Positions 1 to 11,724 of a DNA stretch of 64,000 nt are shown piece by piece. The position numbers and the translations under genes are program-made. The DNA lies in NCBI GenBank assembly GCA_027625915.1, contig JANTQA010000047.1, positions 19,778,001 through 19,842,000 of the forward strand, given 5' to 3'. Below the pieces are notes generated by a model. That model ran no database searches and had not been told where the DNA came from. It worked only from the letters and a program-made list of their open reading frames with translations. Position 1 is the stretch's first letter. Each line of letters opens with the position of its first letter. The stretch is from Anaeramoeba flamelloides (lineage: Eukaryota > Metamonada > Anaeramoebidae).

Positions 1-757
1 TTTTTCAAATCAAAATATTTCTTCAATCGTGTAACTTCTAAGATAATACTATTATGTATATCTATTGGGATTCCTTCTTTTTTAAAAAATGGATTTTGGA
101 TAAAAGTACGGTCTCATATAACATTTTATCTAATTCCAGTCTAAAATGAGAGATGATATTCTAAAAATGGAAGTTATTAATAGACTTGGACTCGTCGCAA
201 CTTAAAATTTTTTAATGGAAAATCAACAAATGTAAAAATTTGAAGATTATATTTTCTTCATTAAAACCCGAGAATACTATCTTAAATTTAGTTCCTTTGC
301 TTAGATAATTTCAAAAATATAATAAAAAAAGAATCAAAATAATAAATCAATAATCTGAAACAGCAAAAGTTGTAATTAATTCCATGAAAAGAATTTGAAT
401 TGTTTTTTAATTGATTTTTTATTTAGGAGAAAAGAATAATTCAAATAAATTTATCAGAATTTAAACAAAGAAGATAAATGATATAAATATCTGAATAAAA
501 GAATAATAATATCAGTTATAAGATCAAATTAAAAATTATAAAGATCAGGAATTTGTAGGGGAAGTTAACCAGATAAAAAGATTATTATTAATGAAATAAA
601 ATTGCACAATCCTTAGAAGAATCATAACTTTTGTCAATAAGTTTCTATTCGTATAAATAATACACAATTTGTTTTTATTAAAATTTTTCAATCCAATCAA
701 AGAAAAAGAACATAAAGATTTGTCATGTGATTTCCAAATCATAATGTAGAGAATATA

Positions 758-789
<32 letters not shown>

Positions 790-1567
790 ATTAGTTCTAA
801 GAACCTCAAATTATAAAAAATATTCATAAATATCCTAAGTTTGTGAGATTGATAAATATCAAAAATATTGTATAAATTATCCAAATCGAAAATGAATGAA
901 GGTATATCAAAGTTTTTCTATAAGTGAATATTACTTTTATGGTAAAAAATATATTCACAAACTTGAAAAAATATCCTACCAAGAGATCCTGTAAAAATGT
1001 AAAATTTCCTTTTTTTTTTTCAAACTTTTTGTCAATTAGTAAAAAACATTTGTTTCAACTTTAAAAGTAAAAAATTGTTATTAAAAAGGTAGGACAATCA
1101 AAATGCTCTTTGTTCACTTGATACCAGTGCAATTTTAAAATATTTAAGAACTTTAGAAAATTGTTAAAATATACCATCAGATAAAGTAGATAATTATATC
1201 TATAAGAGAGTAACAAAATTGTTTTGTAAAATTTTGCCTTCTTTTATTTAAAAATGTACTTGAGTTCCTAACTCTTTTCTCCACAAAATCTCTCAAAAAC
1301 ATAAAATTTGTGATAGTATATCCTTCTTTTAATTAGCCTCTTTAAATCTTTTTTATTGGTTAACTCATTAGATTTCAAGATCCTTAGATCATAAAATATA
1401 AATAGAACTCTGTTGTTTTGAAAAACCCTTTTTGAGAGAAAACACTCAGACAAATAAAATATTACACAAAAACCAACAAAATAATTTGGGTACTTACAAT
1501 GTAGGTTCTTTTAAATCTTAAATAGAGTAATTTGTCTTTCTTGAAAATATTGTTGGGAAATTTTAAT
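1..1567. other. Gene-free AT-rich stretch
   Basis: No open reading frame with recognisable protein features is seen on either strand; the short frames present are low-complexity Phe/Ile/Lys/Asn runs expected by chance in such AT-rich DNA. It holds a short TA dinucleotide tract at about 757-789 and homopolymer runs, for example poly-T near 1010. The first MITE of the window begins right after it. Confidence 0.6.
757..789. repeat. TA dinucleotide microsatellite
   Basis: A run of alternating T and A with a couple of interruptions at its left end. A plain simple-sequence repeat. Confidence 0.8.
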
Positions 1568-1571
1568 TTAA

Positions 1572-1744
1572 GGGACTAATCTCTATTAAAATTTTTTTAC
1601 CTAAATTTAATAATGATTGAGAAAATATTTTGCCAATTACTCAGATTTAAAAACCCCTGTTTATTTTCAATATTCAACACATTTCTAGATTAGGAATCCT
1701 TATATTTGAAATTGGTCATTAAAAAAATAATAGAGGCTAGTCCC
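1572..1744. mobile_element. Short TTAA-target MITE, family M3 copy 1
   Basis: A 173-bp element beginning GGGACTAATCTC and ending CTAGTCCC, flanked by TTAA at 1568-1571 and 1745-1748. Terminal inverted repeats starting GGG/CCC with a TTAA target duplication are the hallmark of piggyBac-type transposons. No coding capacity, so it is a non-autonomous derivative. Relatives with similar ends lie at 48262-48432 and 49798-50728. Its right-hand TTAA is also the left target site of the next element. Confidence 0.65.
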
Positions 1745-1748
1745 TTAA

Positions 1749-2299
1749 GGATTATAATCCCTGAAATTTGAAAAAAGATTATCTAGTATAGGGTGTCTTG
1801 AGTTGTCGATTTGCTTCTTAACTGGTCGATCTTGCACTTGGTATGGATTTTAATAGTGGTTCAAAATGTCAATTTTTGACAATTTAATTTTTTTTTTTCC
1901 GAAATCTGTATTGAAGAGTGTAAGATTAAAAAATTGATCGGTGTTTTATAATAACTTTTGAATTTTGGGTTGTAGAAAAGAATCTTGATTTACCTTTATG
2001 TCTATTAACTATATGAAACAATTAATTTTTTTAAAAGCTCCCAATAAAACCAAACTTAATTAAAAATTTCAATCAACAACCTACAAACCACATTTTTTTA
2101 TTACTTTAGTTACAGTCAATAAATCTTAAACTCTTCAATTCGGATTTGGAAAAAAAAAAAATAAATCGTCAAAAATTGCCATTTTGAACCACTATTAAAA
2201 TCCATACCAAGTGCAAGGCCGACCATCTAAGAACCAAATTAACAAGTTGTAACAAACCCCATAAGATAATCTTTTTTCAAATTTCAGGGATTGTAAACC
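1749..2299. mobile_element. Fold-back TTAA MITE, family R copy 1
   Basis: A 551-bp element flanked by TTAA at 1745-1748 and 2300-2303. The left end GGATTATAATCCCTG and the right end GGGATTGTAAACC are the tips of inverted arms of roughly 200 bp or more, which share many stretches such as the ACTTGGTATGG block near 1840 and its complement near 2200. Six further copies occur in this window (9604, 20749 partial, 22505, 29043, 40154, 57267), all without a gene. TTAA targets suggest mobilisation by a piggyBac-like transposase not present here. Confidence 0.8.
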
Positions 2300-2303
2300 T
2301 TAA

Positions 2304-2919
2304 GAGAAAACAAAACGATCTAAAAACCAAAAAAAGAAAAAGAAAACCACAATTTTTTGTTAGAATTGATATGATTAATTACTGTATTGTCACAATTCGA
2401 ATGACCCAAAGTTAAAATTTATTAAATGTATTCTTCAAAAAATTAGAGTTGTTAATTGAGAGTATTTTTATTGATCTTCATTTTTGAGTCAAGAAAATCA
2501 TGGTTATTTTTCAAAATCATATAGATGTGTCTTAATATAGTGTTAGAGTTTATATACCTTAAAGGTTCTTTTGTGTTATTCCTGTAAAAAATGCTCAGAA
2601 AATGTTTTTTTTGATTCTAATTGGAGAATATTTCGGTGAACATCAAACTTCATAATTTAAATGGGTTTGGATCAATACTGATAAATTCTAATAAATTTCA
2701 AAAAATTTTTAATTCAATTTCCAATTTAGTTAAAATCTTCGAACAAATTCTGAACAAACAGTCCACTATAAAGAATATTTTGAAGAACAACTAATTTCAG
2801 AGAATTTCTTTTCAGTTGACTTCATAAAATGCTTTATTTCAAAGCTTAATCATAAAAATTTCTAAAAGGAAAATAGTGAAAAATTTCCAAGCCTTTATTG
2901 TAATTTATCGGATATGTTA
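2304..2919. other. Gene-free spacer
   Basis: AT-rich spacer between two MITEs. I see no coding frame, RNA gene or repeat structure in it. Confidence 0.5.
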
Positions 2920-3079
2920 TTGGTATTAGAATTATAAATGGGAAGAATTTTCACTTCCTTTTATAGATTCCTTTAATAAATAGAGTACTCAAACAAGTAG
3001 GTAGTAATTTGTGTCTCATTTTCCTAAAGAAAATTGAAAGCGAAGTGAAAATCTTTCCAATTTAAAAATCAAATACTAG
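2920..3079. mobile_element. TA-target MITE, family C copy 1
   Basis: A 160-bp element whose ends read TTGGTATTAGAATT and, inverted, AATCAAATACTAG, with TA at 2918-2919 and 3080-3081. The inner arms (TTTTCACTTCC versus GAAGTGAAAATC) also pair, so the whole element can fold into a hairpin. It matches the better preserved copies at 10462 and 11725. TA targets and small size point to Tc1/mariner-type mobilisation. Confidence 0.75.
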
Positions 3080-3081
3080 TA

Positions 3082-3695
3082 AAGTAATTTGATAAATATA
3101 GAACATTGTCGTTAAAAAAGTCTTTAAATTACTTGATTTTTGAAATACTCAATTATTAATTTAACGTTTGGAAAAAATAGAGTAAATTACATTCAAAAAA
3201 GAAAATTAAATAATTTTTTTTTTAATATTTTTTGATTCATCAATAATTGTTTAATTCCTTTCTACCTTGTACACAATATTGCATTTGAACACTTTCACAC
3301 AATTGCATTGATAATTCACAATTAAAGATGATTTCATTAATGATTATTACCAATTGAGAAAGTATATTTTTCATTGACAAAAGCGGGTTATTTAAAACTT
3401 TCTCAATTGCTTTCAGTTTACAGATCTTCGAATATTCCTAATTTATATTCTACCAAGTTTATTTTTTTTTCAGTTTTGCATCAAAAAGAAAGAATTGATT
3501 ATTCAAATATTTTTAATTACAAATCAAAAGTTGCATTTTGGGAAAGGAAAACTCAAATAACTATTTTCTATTGTCAGTTCTCCAGTCAAACAAAAGAAAC
3601 AAATCCTTATCTCTGGAAACATGAATTGAAAATTAGAAACAAAGCCAATTCATTTTTGAACCTTTTTTTGCATATAAAAGTTTTTTTCTGTTGCA
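3082..3695. other. Upstream region of the transporter gene
   Basis: Non-coding AT-rich DNA leading to the transporter start codon. An open frame runs through 3374-3703 but begins at TTG, has no recognisable features and overlaps the transporter start, so I treat it as 5' leader. No TATA-type or other promoter motif can be told from the background. Confidence 0.45.
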
Positions 3696-4991
3696 ATGGT
3701 TGAGTATGCAAAGAAAAAAATTGTGAGTTTGATATTTACTATACTTGGTATTTATGTCACTTGGACCTTATACTCTCTTTCATTAGAAAAAATTCTTTAT
3801 GGAGATTGGGTTGGAGGAAAATTTTACTTTCCTTTAACACTCATTATTACGAATAGTACCATCGGGTACTTAATTAGCTCTTCCTTCCAGTATCTTTCCA
3901 AACGGTTTTTCGAGGCACAAGATCTTTCGAAAAACAAAACGACTCTTTTAAAAGATAATTTTGGGAGCAGGGGATCTAAATTCGGAATCAAAAATGTGAA
4001 CGGGTATGGACATGAAAATGAAAATGAAAACGAAAATGCAAATGAAAATGAAAATGAAAATTCAAAAGTAAATTCAAATATAAATGCAAACGTAAATGAA
4101 TATGACTCTGAAAACGAAAATGAAAATGGGTACGGTGTTAGAAGTTTGGATGGAAATCAAAAAGTCAGATTGATGAAACACAAAAAAGAATACCGTAATG
4201 AGAACTTGGGAACAAAGCTCCTTCAAAACGAAAAATTGGTTGCTGAATCAACAAACATCCCTTATCTGAAATTTTTTTTTGTCTCGTTTATGCAAACGAT
4301 TTCTTATGTCTCTGGCGTAATAGCCTTTAATTACACAAACTACCCTTTACAAATTCTTGTCAAGTCATGCAAACCAATTTCGATCTTGCTTTTGGGATCC
4401 CTTTTTTATAAAAAAAAATACCCAATTTCACGCTATGCGACGATCGTCGTGATGTGCGGCGGGATTGCGCTCTTTAGCTCGCAACAGAACTTGAAGAAAT
4501 CAAAATCAGAAAATATCATGCTGTCGCTCATACTCTTGTCACTTGCGCTATTCTCAGACGGCCTTTATTCCCAACACCTTGATCACTTGCATAAGCAGTA
4601 CCCATCCAATTCCGTCTTCCGCTCAATGAATTGGGTCAATTTTTGGTTGATCGTTTGTGTGCTGCCAATCTGGCTTTTCAACACCAAAGAAAGAACGCAT
4701 TTTATTCCCTTTATTCAAGAAAACCCCATGGTTATATATTTGCTAATCCTTTCTGGCTTTTTAGCTGGCATCGGACAGATCTTCATTTATTTATGCCTGA
4801 AAAATTTTGATTCTCTTGTTGTTTCAGTAATCACAACAACCAGAAAATTCTTAACAATTTTATTGTCTATTATTTATTTTAAACACCCTCTTACAACCAA
4901 ACAATGGTTTTCTGTATTTTTAGTTTTTGGTTCTTTGTTGATTGACATTATGCTCAGAGAAAATGTATTTATCAAATTAAAAAATAAATAA
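3696..4991 (+). CDS. SLC35B1/HUT1-like endoplasmic reticulum nucleotide(-sugar) transporter
   Basis: A 431-residue multi-pass membrane protein. Seen: about ten hydrophobic segments; the family signature LVKSCKPISILLLG (about residue 225), matching the AKSCKPIP block of SLC35B1; and TTTRKFLTILLS with the following KHPLTTKQW near residue 385, matching the TTTRKFFTILAS block. The C-terminus KLKNK fits a K-x-K-x-x ER retrieval signal. Known members sit in the ER membrane and exchange nucleotides or UDP-sugars (human SLC35B1 has been described as an ATP/ADP exchanger). It is longer than the usual roughly 320 residues because of a hydrophilic insert at about residues 75-185, rich in Asn-Glu repeats, between the second and third membrane segments. 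The gene appears intact and intronless. Start chosen at the first ATG giving a complete first membrane segment. Confidence 0.88.
   Translation: MVEYAKKKIVSLIFTILGIYVTWTLYSLSLEKILYGDWVGGKFYFPLTLIITNSTIGYLISSSFQYLSKRFFEAQDLSKNKTTLLKDNFGSRGSKFGIKNVNGYGHENENENENANENENENSKVNSNINANVNEYDSENENENGYGVRSLDGNQKVRLMKHKKEYRNENLGTKLLQNEKLVAESTNIPYLKFFFVSFMQTISYVSGVIAFNYTNYPLQILVKSCKPISILLLGSLFYKKKYPISRYATIVVMCGGIALFSSQQNLKKSKSENIMLSLILLSLALFSDGLYSQHLDHLHKQYPSNSVFRSMNWVNFWLIVCVLPIWLFNTKERTHFIPFIQENPMVIYLLILSGFLAGIGQIFIYLCLKNFDSLVVSVITTTRKFLTILLSIIYFKHPLTTKQWFSVFLVFGSLLIDIMLRENVFIKLKNK
4013..4130 (+). repeat. In-frame GAAAAT hexamer repeats coding for Asn-Glu
   Basis: An imperfect tandem of AATGAA/AACGAA hexamers inside the transporter gene, coding for alternating Asn and Glu with a few Ala, Ser and Val interruptions. 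It lies in the loop between membrane segments 2 and 3 and keeps the frame, so copy-number change would lengthen the loop without breaking the protein. Confidence 0.85.
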
Positions 4992-5886
4992 ACCTTTTTT
5001 TTTTTTTTTTTTTTTTGGATAGAAATTCTACTTTTTCCAAAAGACTTTTCTCACTTTCAGCCCTAAATTCCAATACTTCACCCCAAATATATAATACACG
5101 ACTTTTTTTTGTAAAACGATTCATCAGAAGAAATACATTTACAAAATCTCTTTCACATAATTAACATTGAAAATCTATCTTTTTGCTTTTGGAAAATTTT
5201 CAAATGAAAAAACAAACCAGATGTGTAATAAATAAAAAAGTGTGTCTTGAATTCAATTGGTTTCTAGAACTTCTTTACTCCGCCAATTAAGACTTTTTTA
5301 TTTTTATAACTTGGCATTTAAACAAATAACCATGTTCAGATATAAAACCAGTCACGATTAGGAAAAATAATTTTTCACTATTTAATATCTTTACTCACAA
5401 GATGTTATATTACTTAAACAAAACAAAAAATTGACTCTGAAAATATTTTTCAAGATCTTTTACAATTTAAGTTGAAAAATCCAATGTTTTATTAAGATTT
5501 GATAAGATTTAATAGAAAAAAATTAGAAAAAAATTTTTTTTTAGTTAAGAGATGTTTTTATTTTCTTTTTAAAAGTATTTTAAATTTAATAAATATATTT
5601 ACAATTGGGAATCAATTATTTCAACTATTATAAGATTATTTGTTGTTTTAAATTGGAAAAAATATTTTTTCTTTGATTCTTCAGTTAGGTTTTTTTTTAC
5701 GGAAATCAAAAGAAAATTTATAAATTTTCTATTTATTTCTCTAATTAAAATAAAAAACCACAGCTAGTTTTTTCCCGACTTTAAAATAATTGAGTAAAAT
5801 CTTTGATTTCTCTCTATTCTTACAAATTTAGGAAAAGATAGGCACCCCATAGCACCCTACAATACCGGAAAATTCAAAAAATCTTA
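4992..5886. repeat. Gene-free region with a dispersed repeat (family F)
   Basis: Directly after the transporter stop is a poly-T run of about 22 (4995-5016). From about 5340 to 5830 the sequence resembles parts of 46918-47500 and 55140-56090, including the stretch around ATTGAGTAAAATCTTTGATTT near 5790. This marks a dispersed repeat without coding capacity. No gene seen. Confidence 0.5.
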
Positions 5887-6082
5887 CAGTCAGTTCCACT
5901 TTCAAGGTACAAACTTTCAACGAAATTTTAGGCACAATAAAAATCTCAAATTAAAGCACAAAATTCAAATTCTAGTAAAATAATTCGTAAAAATTAAAAT
6001 TCCAAATTTTGTGCCTTAATTTGAGATTTTATTGTACCTTAAATTTCGTTGTAAGTCTGTGCGTTAAAAGTGAAACTGACTG
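5887..6082. mobile_element. TA-target palindromic MITE, family M1 copy a
   Basis: A 196-bp element starting CAGTCAGTTCCAC and ending GAAACTGACTG, flanked by TA at 5885-5886 and 6083-6084. The two halves are near-complete inverted repeats around a short centre, so the unit folds into one long hairpin. It is inserted inside the family F repeat. At least nine related copies lie in this window. Structure and TA target fit Tc1/mariner-type MITEs. Confidence 0.85.
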
Positions 6083-6084
6083 TA

Positions 6085-7009
6085 TTGTAAATAATTTTAA
6101 TTGCCCTAACGAAATTGAGAAAATTTATACAAGGTGTTCCAAGGAAAAGACTCATAAAAAATTTTTTTTCACATTTTTTTTTGAAATTTATGGATTGTTC
6201 ATGTATTCTTTTTATCATTATCAACTCTAATCCGAAGTTTATTATTCCTCTTATTTCTAAAAGATTTTTCTTGATTTCTAAAATAAGTGAATTCTTCATT
6301 TTTGGTATGGAAACTTTGAGTAAAATGAGGTTAAATTAATTTTATTTTTTATGGGTAAATATTCCAAAAATATTTCGAAAAATTGAATTTATTAATCTAA
6401 ACTAACTTATACCCATGTAAATACTTTTTGATATTCGGTGGCTTTTTGAATAATAATTATTATTTTATAACTAGATTTTAAATAGTCTTATATTATAAAA
6501 TAGTTGAAATTAAAAAAACAAAAATCAAAATTAATCTGACTAGAAGTGTTGACCAAATAATTTAAATTGAAAAAAATTCTTGTTGAAAAAACTGTAAGTT
6601 TTTACATACAAAAAAAAACAAATATTATTTTTTTCCAAATTTTAATTTATATTTTTTTTTTTATTTACAAATTATTTAGAATTAAATAAATGTATTGTCA
6701 TTGAATGGCAATCAATAGATAGAATAAATTGTCTACATGTTGTAAAAATATTTTTTATGCAGATAAATTATATTTTAAAGTAATTTAATATCATGATGAG
6801 GTGTAAATTACTCCAAAATTTACCAAAAAACTATTTTGTTATTTAATCATCAAAACTAAGAGGGATTTGATATTTTGAAAAATTTTAGAAAAAAAACAAA
6901 AATTAATATTTTTTTGACAAAATCTGAATTGAAAAAAATATATCACAAAAATCAAGAAAAATTTTGTATTTATTAAATTGTTTTATCAAGTTTTTTTTTC
7001 AATTTTTAT
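6085..7009. other. Gene-free region, repeat remnants
   Basis: About 6090-6340 matches 54100-54345 imperfectly and continues the family F repeat interrupted by the M1 element. The rest, to about 7010, is AT-rich with no coding signal. Confidence 0.45.
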
Positions 7010-7985
7010 AACTATGAATGTTTATTTTTTCAATTTTCTTATTGATATAATTATTTATAAATTCCTTTTATAATATTTCAAGAAAAATTTAAAAATAAAA
7101 TTTTTAGGTCAAAATTGATTAGGTTATTGGAGGTATTAAGACAGATATATTTTTTAATTTAATATTTCAAACGAGTCAAAATTTTTGAAATGGAATTAAT
7201 TTTGAAAAAAATACCCTATTATTAGATGAATTAAAAGAAATTTTTTTAAATTATTTTTTAAAATAACAGGCATATAATCTATGAATAAAAATAATCAAAA
7301 ATTTCTATCTTGAAGGAACTATTGTGATATTTTATTTATTAAAAAAATAAAGATCTTTGACGAAATGTTTTTTTTTTTATTTAAAAAAGTATTTGGATTT
7401 TGCTCCCAGATAAGTTTAAAAATAAATAAAATCAACAAATTTAAGAACTTGAAACATCATAAAAAGAATTAAAATTCAATTTTGAATATTTTTTTTCATG
7501 GATTTATAAAATATAAAAAAATCGAAATCAAAAAGTGATTTTTTGAAAACTTTGAGTATAAAAATTTAATTAATTTCATATTTACATTGGATAATATAAA
7601 ATGTTGTTAAATCTATTTAAACGTTGATACTGACATTTCTTATTTTATTTAATTTCAAAATTTGTTGAACTTTTTTCTTCAAAAAAATTTTAATTTAAAC
7701 AATCTAGAGCAATTTAGAATTTTGAAACAATTATTAAAACAAAAAAATAAATACAATAAAATTTAATAATTATATAAATAAAAAAAAACAAATAAATTAT
7801 TAAAATACTTTTTTTTTAAACGATTAATAATTTATTGAAGTAATAATCACCAGAAAAATTTTGGAAAAAAAACAAAAACACACTTTTGATTTGGAAACCA
7901 TAATAAAATCAGTTCTACTTTTAGGATACAACTTTTAACGAAATTTAAGATACAAAAAAATTCTCAAATTCAAGCGTATTACCCT

Positions 7986-8183
7986 CAGTTCCGCTTTAAA
8001 GATACAAACTTTTCAAGGAAATACAAGCTATAAAAAAATCTGAAAAAAAGACATAAAATTCAAATTCTTGAAAAATACTTTGATAAAAAAAAAAAATTCC
8101 AAAAAAAAGTGCTTCAATTTGAGATTTTTTTATGGCTTAAATTTTCTTGAAAAGTTTGTGTCTTAAAAGTGGAAACGGTTATA
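7986..8183. mobile_element. Degenerate M1 MITE, copy b, with a half-copy beside it
   Basis: A worn M1-family hairpin (left end CAGTTCCGCTTTAAAG, right end AAAAGTGGAAACGG). Directly left, at about 7908-7985, is the left arm only of a second M1 copy, suggesting one element inserted into another. Both are shared with duplicate B (27020-27294), so they predate the duplication. Confidence 0.6.
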
Positions 8184-9198
8184 GAACCTGGAAATATAAA
8201 GTAAGATTATATTAATGAAATAAGAAAAGAAATTACAAGTATGAAAATAGATCATGACATAATTATAATTTGTACAATTAAAAATTCAATTTCAAATTCT
8301 TTTTATAAATCAAAAATTATTTTATGAACTCAGTAATAAACCAACCTAAAGTTCATTAAAGTGGGGGTTTTCTATATAATACACATTTAATTGTTTGATA
8401 TCTTATGTGGATCAACTTTTTTTTTAAAAAAAAATATTTTTTATATAAGTTTACTATGAATTTGAAAAATCATACATTTTATTCTTATTTTTTAATTAAT
8501 TGGTTATCACTTTGAACAAGTGTAATTTCCTTAATCTTTATTCTAATAACTGAGTAAGTTATAATTTTCAGTTTTCTATTCTTAAATTAAAGGATTTGAA
8601 TTAAAAAAAAAAAAATTACCAAAAAATTTTTTTAATAACAACAATTAATAATGAAGTCTTGATTTATGTAATAGTAGGTATTTTTTTCATATTTTAATTT
8701 AAAAAAAATGAAAAAAAAAAAAGAAAAAATAATTAAAGAAAAAATGGAGGATTAAATAAAAATATAGTTTTTATAATATTGTCTTTTTGTAATTTTTTTT
8801 CTTTGAATGATCTATTATTAAAAATTTTTGATTTTTTCGAAATAAATCATTATATTTTGATAAAAAAAGTAAAAATAAATAATTTTATTGATTTGAATGA
8901 TAATAACCCTTGAATTATTATTTAAAGTTTATCTTTTCTTCTTTAACTCGATTGTAATTTTTGTTTTCAAAAATTTTGTAGATTAAAAATTATGTTTAAC
9001 TTTCATTCAGAAATACTTAATTTATTCAATTTTCCAGTAATTTTATCATATAAATTTTCAAAATTCTACATTTCCCAAATATTCAAATTAATACATTTAT
9101 GAATTTTTAAACTTTACCCAATTTAGAACTTTAAAGTTTTTCAATCCCCAAAAATAGAAAAAAAAATATCTTTGTTTAAGTGGAAGAGACTTATATTA
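8184..9198. other. Gene-free duplicated spacer
   Basis: AT-rich DNA shared with about 27295-28500. No coding frame is conserved between the two copies. The site matching the M1-d insertion of copy B is still empty here (TA at about 8261-8262). Confidence 0.5.
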
Positions 9199-9392
9199 AG
9201 TCAATTTCAAATTTAAGACACAAAACTTAAACAAAATTTAAGGCAAAAATAAATCTCAAATTAAAGTACTTTTTTTGGGATTTTTTTTTTTACAAATTAT
9301 TTTACTAGAATCTGAATTTTGTTCCATAATTTAAGTTTTTTCTTATGCCTTGAATTACATTAAATTTTCTGCCTTAAAAGTGGAACTGACTG
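9199..9392. mobile_element. M1 MITE copy c, present only in duplicate A
   Basis: About 194 bp, left end AGTCAATTTC (slightly eroded) and right end GGAACTGACTG, flanked by TA. The corresponding place in duplicate B (about 28500-28515) runs straight through, so this copy inserted after the duplication or was lost from B. Confidence 0.75.
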
Positions 9393-9603
9393 TATTGTGG
9401 TTCTTAGATACTTGCACAATTAATTTTAATTTGAAGATCGATCAACTACAGAATAAAATTCACATAGTCTTTTACTCAACACATGATAAACATTTTTCCA
9501 GTTTCAGGGATTATAAACACCAATGACTACTTAAGAATTATTATACCTAACTTAAAAATTGGAATATATGTGATAATTTTTATAACTACTATTTGAAATT
9601 GAA

Positions 9604-10155
9604 GGTTTATAATCCCTGGGATTTAAAAAAAAAAAGATTATCTTGTGTTGGTATTTGTTATTTTGTTTCTTATCTGATCGATTCTTGGACTTGGTATAGG
9701 TTTTATAAGTGAAAAAAAAGGAAATTTCTTCATTTAAATTTTTCTTTACCAGAAAAACAATTTAAAAGTGTAAAATAAAGAGATTATAAGCTATGTTATC
9801 AATAAAAATATAATTATATGTGTTGTCAATTGAAATTTTGATTAGTTTTGGCTTTATTTCGAGCTTCTTAAAAATATTGTTATTTTTTTAGTTAATATAA
9901 TTAAACCTAAAATCAATATTTCAATTGGCAACCCAAAAAAACAAAACTCTTTATTGACTTTCCGATCAATCCATTTTTCTTACATTTAAAAATTGGGATT
10001 TCAGATAAAAAAAAGTAATTTTTTAAATTGACATTTTGAACAACTATTAAAACCTCCTTACAAATCCAAGATCGATCAGCTAAAAAATAAAATTAACAAG
10101 TTACAACACCTAACGCAAGATAATCTCAATTTTCTTATTTTCAGGATTGCAAACC
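9604..10155. mobile_element. Fold-back TTAA MITE, family R, copy in duplicate A
   Basis: Left end GGTTTATAATCCCTGG, right end ending GATTGCAAACC followed by TTAA at 10156-10159. Long inverted arms. The same element sits at 29043-29599 in duplicate B, so it is older than the duplication. The left target has decayed to TTGA. Confidence 0.75.
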
Positions 10156-10339
10156 TTAAAAGGGTAAAATTTTATTCTCTTTATTGTTTTTTTTTTTATT
10201 CTAAAATCCACTTTAGTCTCAAGTTTCAACCAAAAATAGGAAATGAGGAATTACCAAATAGCTCAACCAAACAAATAGAAAACACAAATTCCTTATATCT
10301 TTTCCTTTCATTTAAGTAACACTATTTTAGTTCAAAATA

Positions 10340-10671
10340 GCATACAAAAGTTCCTAACAAACTTAACAGTATCACAAATTACTGATGTCAAAATAATGCA
10401 TCATAGAGATTAATCAAGTCTTCAAAATATAAAGCCTGTGTTTTGTGTTATCCAAGAACTACTGGTATTTGAATTTTAAATGGGAAAGAATTTTCACTTC
10501 CTTTTCCATATTTTTTTTTTATAAATATAGTTCTTAAAGAAAGAGGTTCTCTATCTATGTTCTCTTAAAAAAGAGAAATTAAAAATGAAGTGAAAAAAAA
10601 TCCCATTTATTATTCAAATACCAGTATACATTAGTCGATCAAAGAAACCAACAATAAAACCTAATTAAATT
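10340..10671. other. Segment missing from duplicate B at the Tc1-like insertion point
   Basis: Copies A and B match up to TTTTA at about 10339 and resume at the TTGACTTCTTAAAG stretch near 10675. In B the two sides are joined by the 5.3 kb element at 29772-35059. The 330 bp between them here, which includes the family C MITE at 10462, has no counterpart in B. Either B lost it around the insertion or A gained it. Confidence 0.65.
10462..10624. mobile_element. TA-target MITE, family C copy 2
   Basis: A 163-bp hairpin element with ends CTGGTATTTGAATT and AATTCAAATACCAG-like arms, flanked by TA at 10460-10461 and 10625-10626. Inner arms pair as well (TTTTCACTTCC with GAAGTGAAAA). Confidence 0.85.
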
Positions 10672-11724
10672 TGTTATTGACTTCTTAAAGTTCTATTATT
10701 TCAAAAGAAATTTCAAAAAAAAAAGGAAATAGGAAAATTTGTCTCAAAAAATAGAATAAATTTTTTCACAAATTTTTTTATCCAATCAAAAAAACAAAAA
10801 ATTTCATAAAAACTTTCAAAAAATATGAAAAATTTCAACAAAGTGCATTCATAATTAAAAATTTACTTAAAGTATCAACGAGTTTCGCTTTAAAATTGAT
10901 TTGAACTTAGATATACTATTGGGTAGTTAATTGGATGTTACCTTGGAAACAGAAGAAATAAAAAGTTACATATTATTTCTTTTAAAACACAGATTAAAGT
11001 CATTGGGAACGCATATTTTGATGATGTTCAATTCTCTTTTTTTTAAAACCACAAGCTCTCGATTTGAACTTTTCACACAACCACCTGTTTCAACATTTCT
11101 TTAACGAAAGAAATATCTTGTTGTTAATAAAAATAATTCTCATACAAAATACAGATAGACATTCACATTTATCAAATAAATTGTTTGTTGGTATTTGGTC
11201 ATCAAGTGGAACACAATTTCAGAATACAATCTTTTATCAATTCTGGCTTATGTTCCATTATTTTGCAATTAAAAAATGAAAAATTTTAGTTCACATCCCA
11301 AAATATTTTTTTTAGTTAATAAAGTTGAAGAAAATTCAAAGATCTTTTAAACACCAAAATCTTTTAGAAATGATATTTTTAGACAACAAATTAAACTTCC
11401 TAAGTTAACTCTAAAATAAAAATTTTCACTCTTCTAATTTGATTGTAGCAGTAATCATGAATCTTCATCAAAGAAATTGAAATAAAAATTTTCAGCGATT
11501 AATTGGAAAATAATAATAAATGTTGCGATTTTGCCTTGACAACTATTACTTCAATAAAAAACAGTACCAATCAAATAAACAGAGACCATAAATAACAATC
11601 AATTTCTTTGAAAACTTGTGAACGAAAGATTAATTTGAAAAAGTTCATACGAAAAGTTTTTATTATCATTTATTCTTCTCATAACAGCTATTAATGTTGG
11701 TTGATCCAAAAAATTTAATCTTTA

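Noticed and set aside
3374-3703. 109-codon open frame before the transporter
   Set aside because: Starts at TTG, has no domain or membrane features and overlaps the transporter start by a few bases; most likely 5' leader sequence.
11064-11279. Short frame conserved between both duplicates (also 35321-35668)
   Set aside because: Conserved only because the DNA is recently duplicated; start and length differ between copies owing to a single-base length change, and no features support coding.
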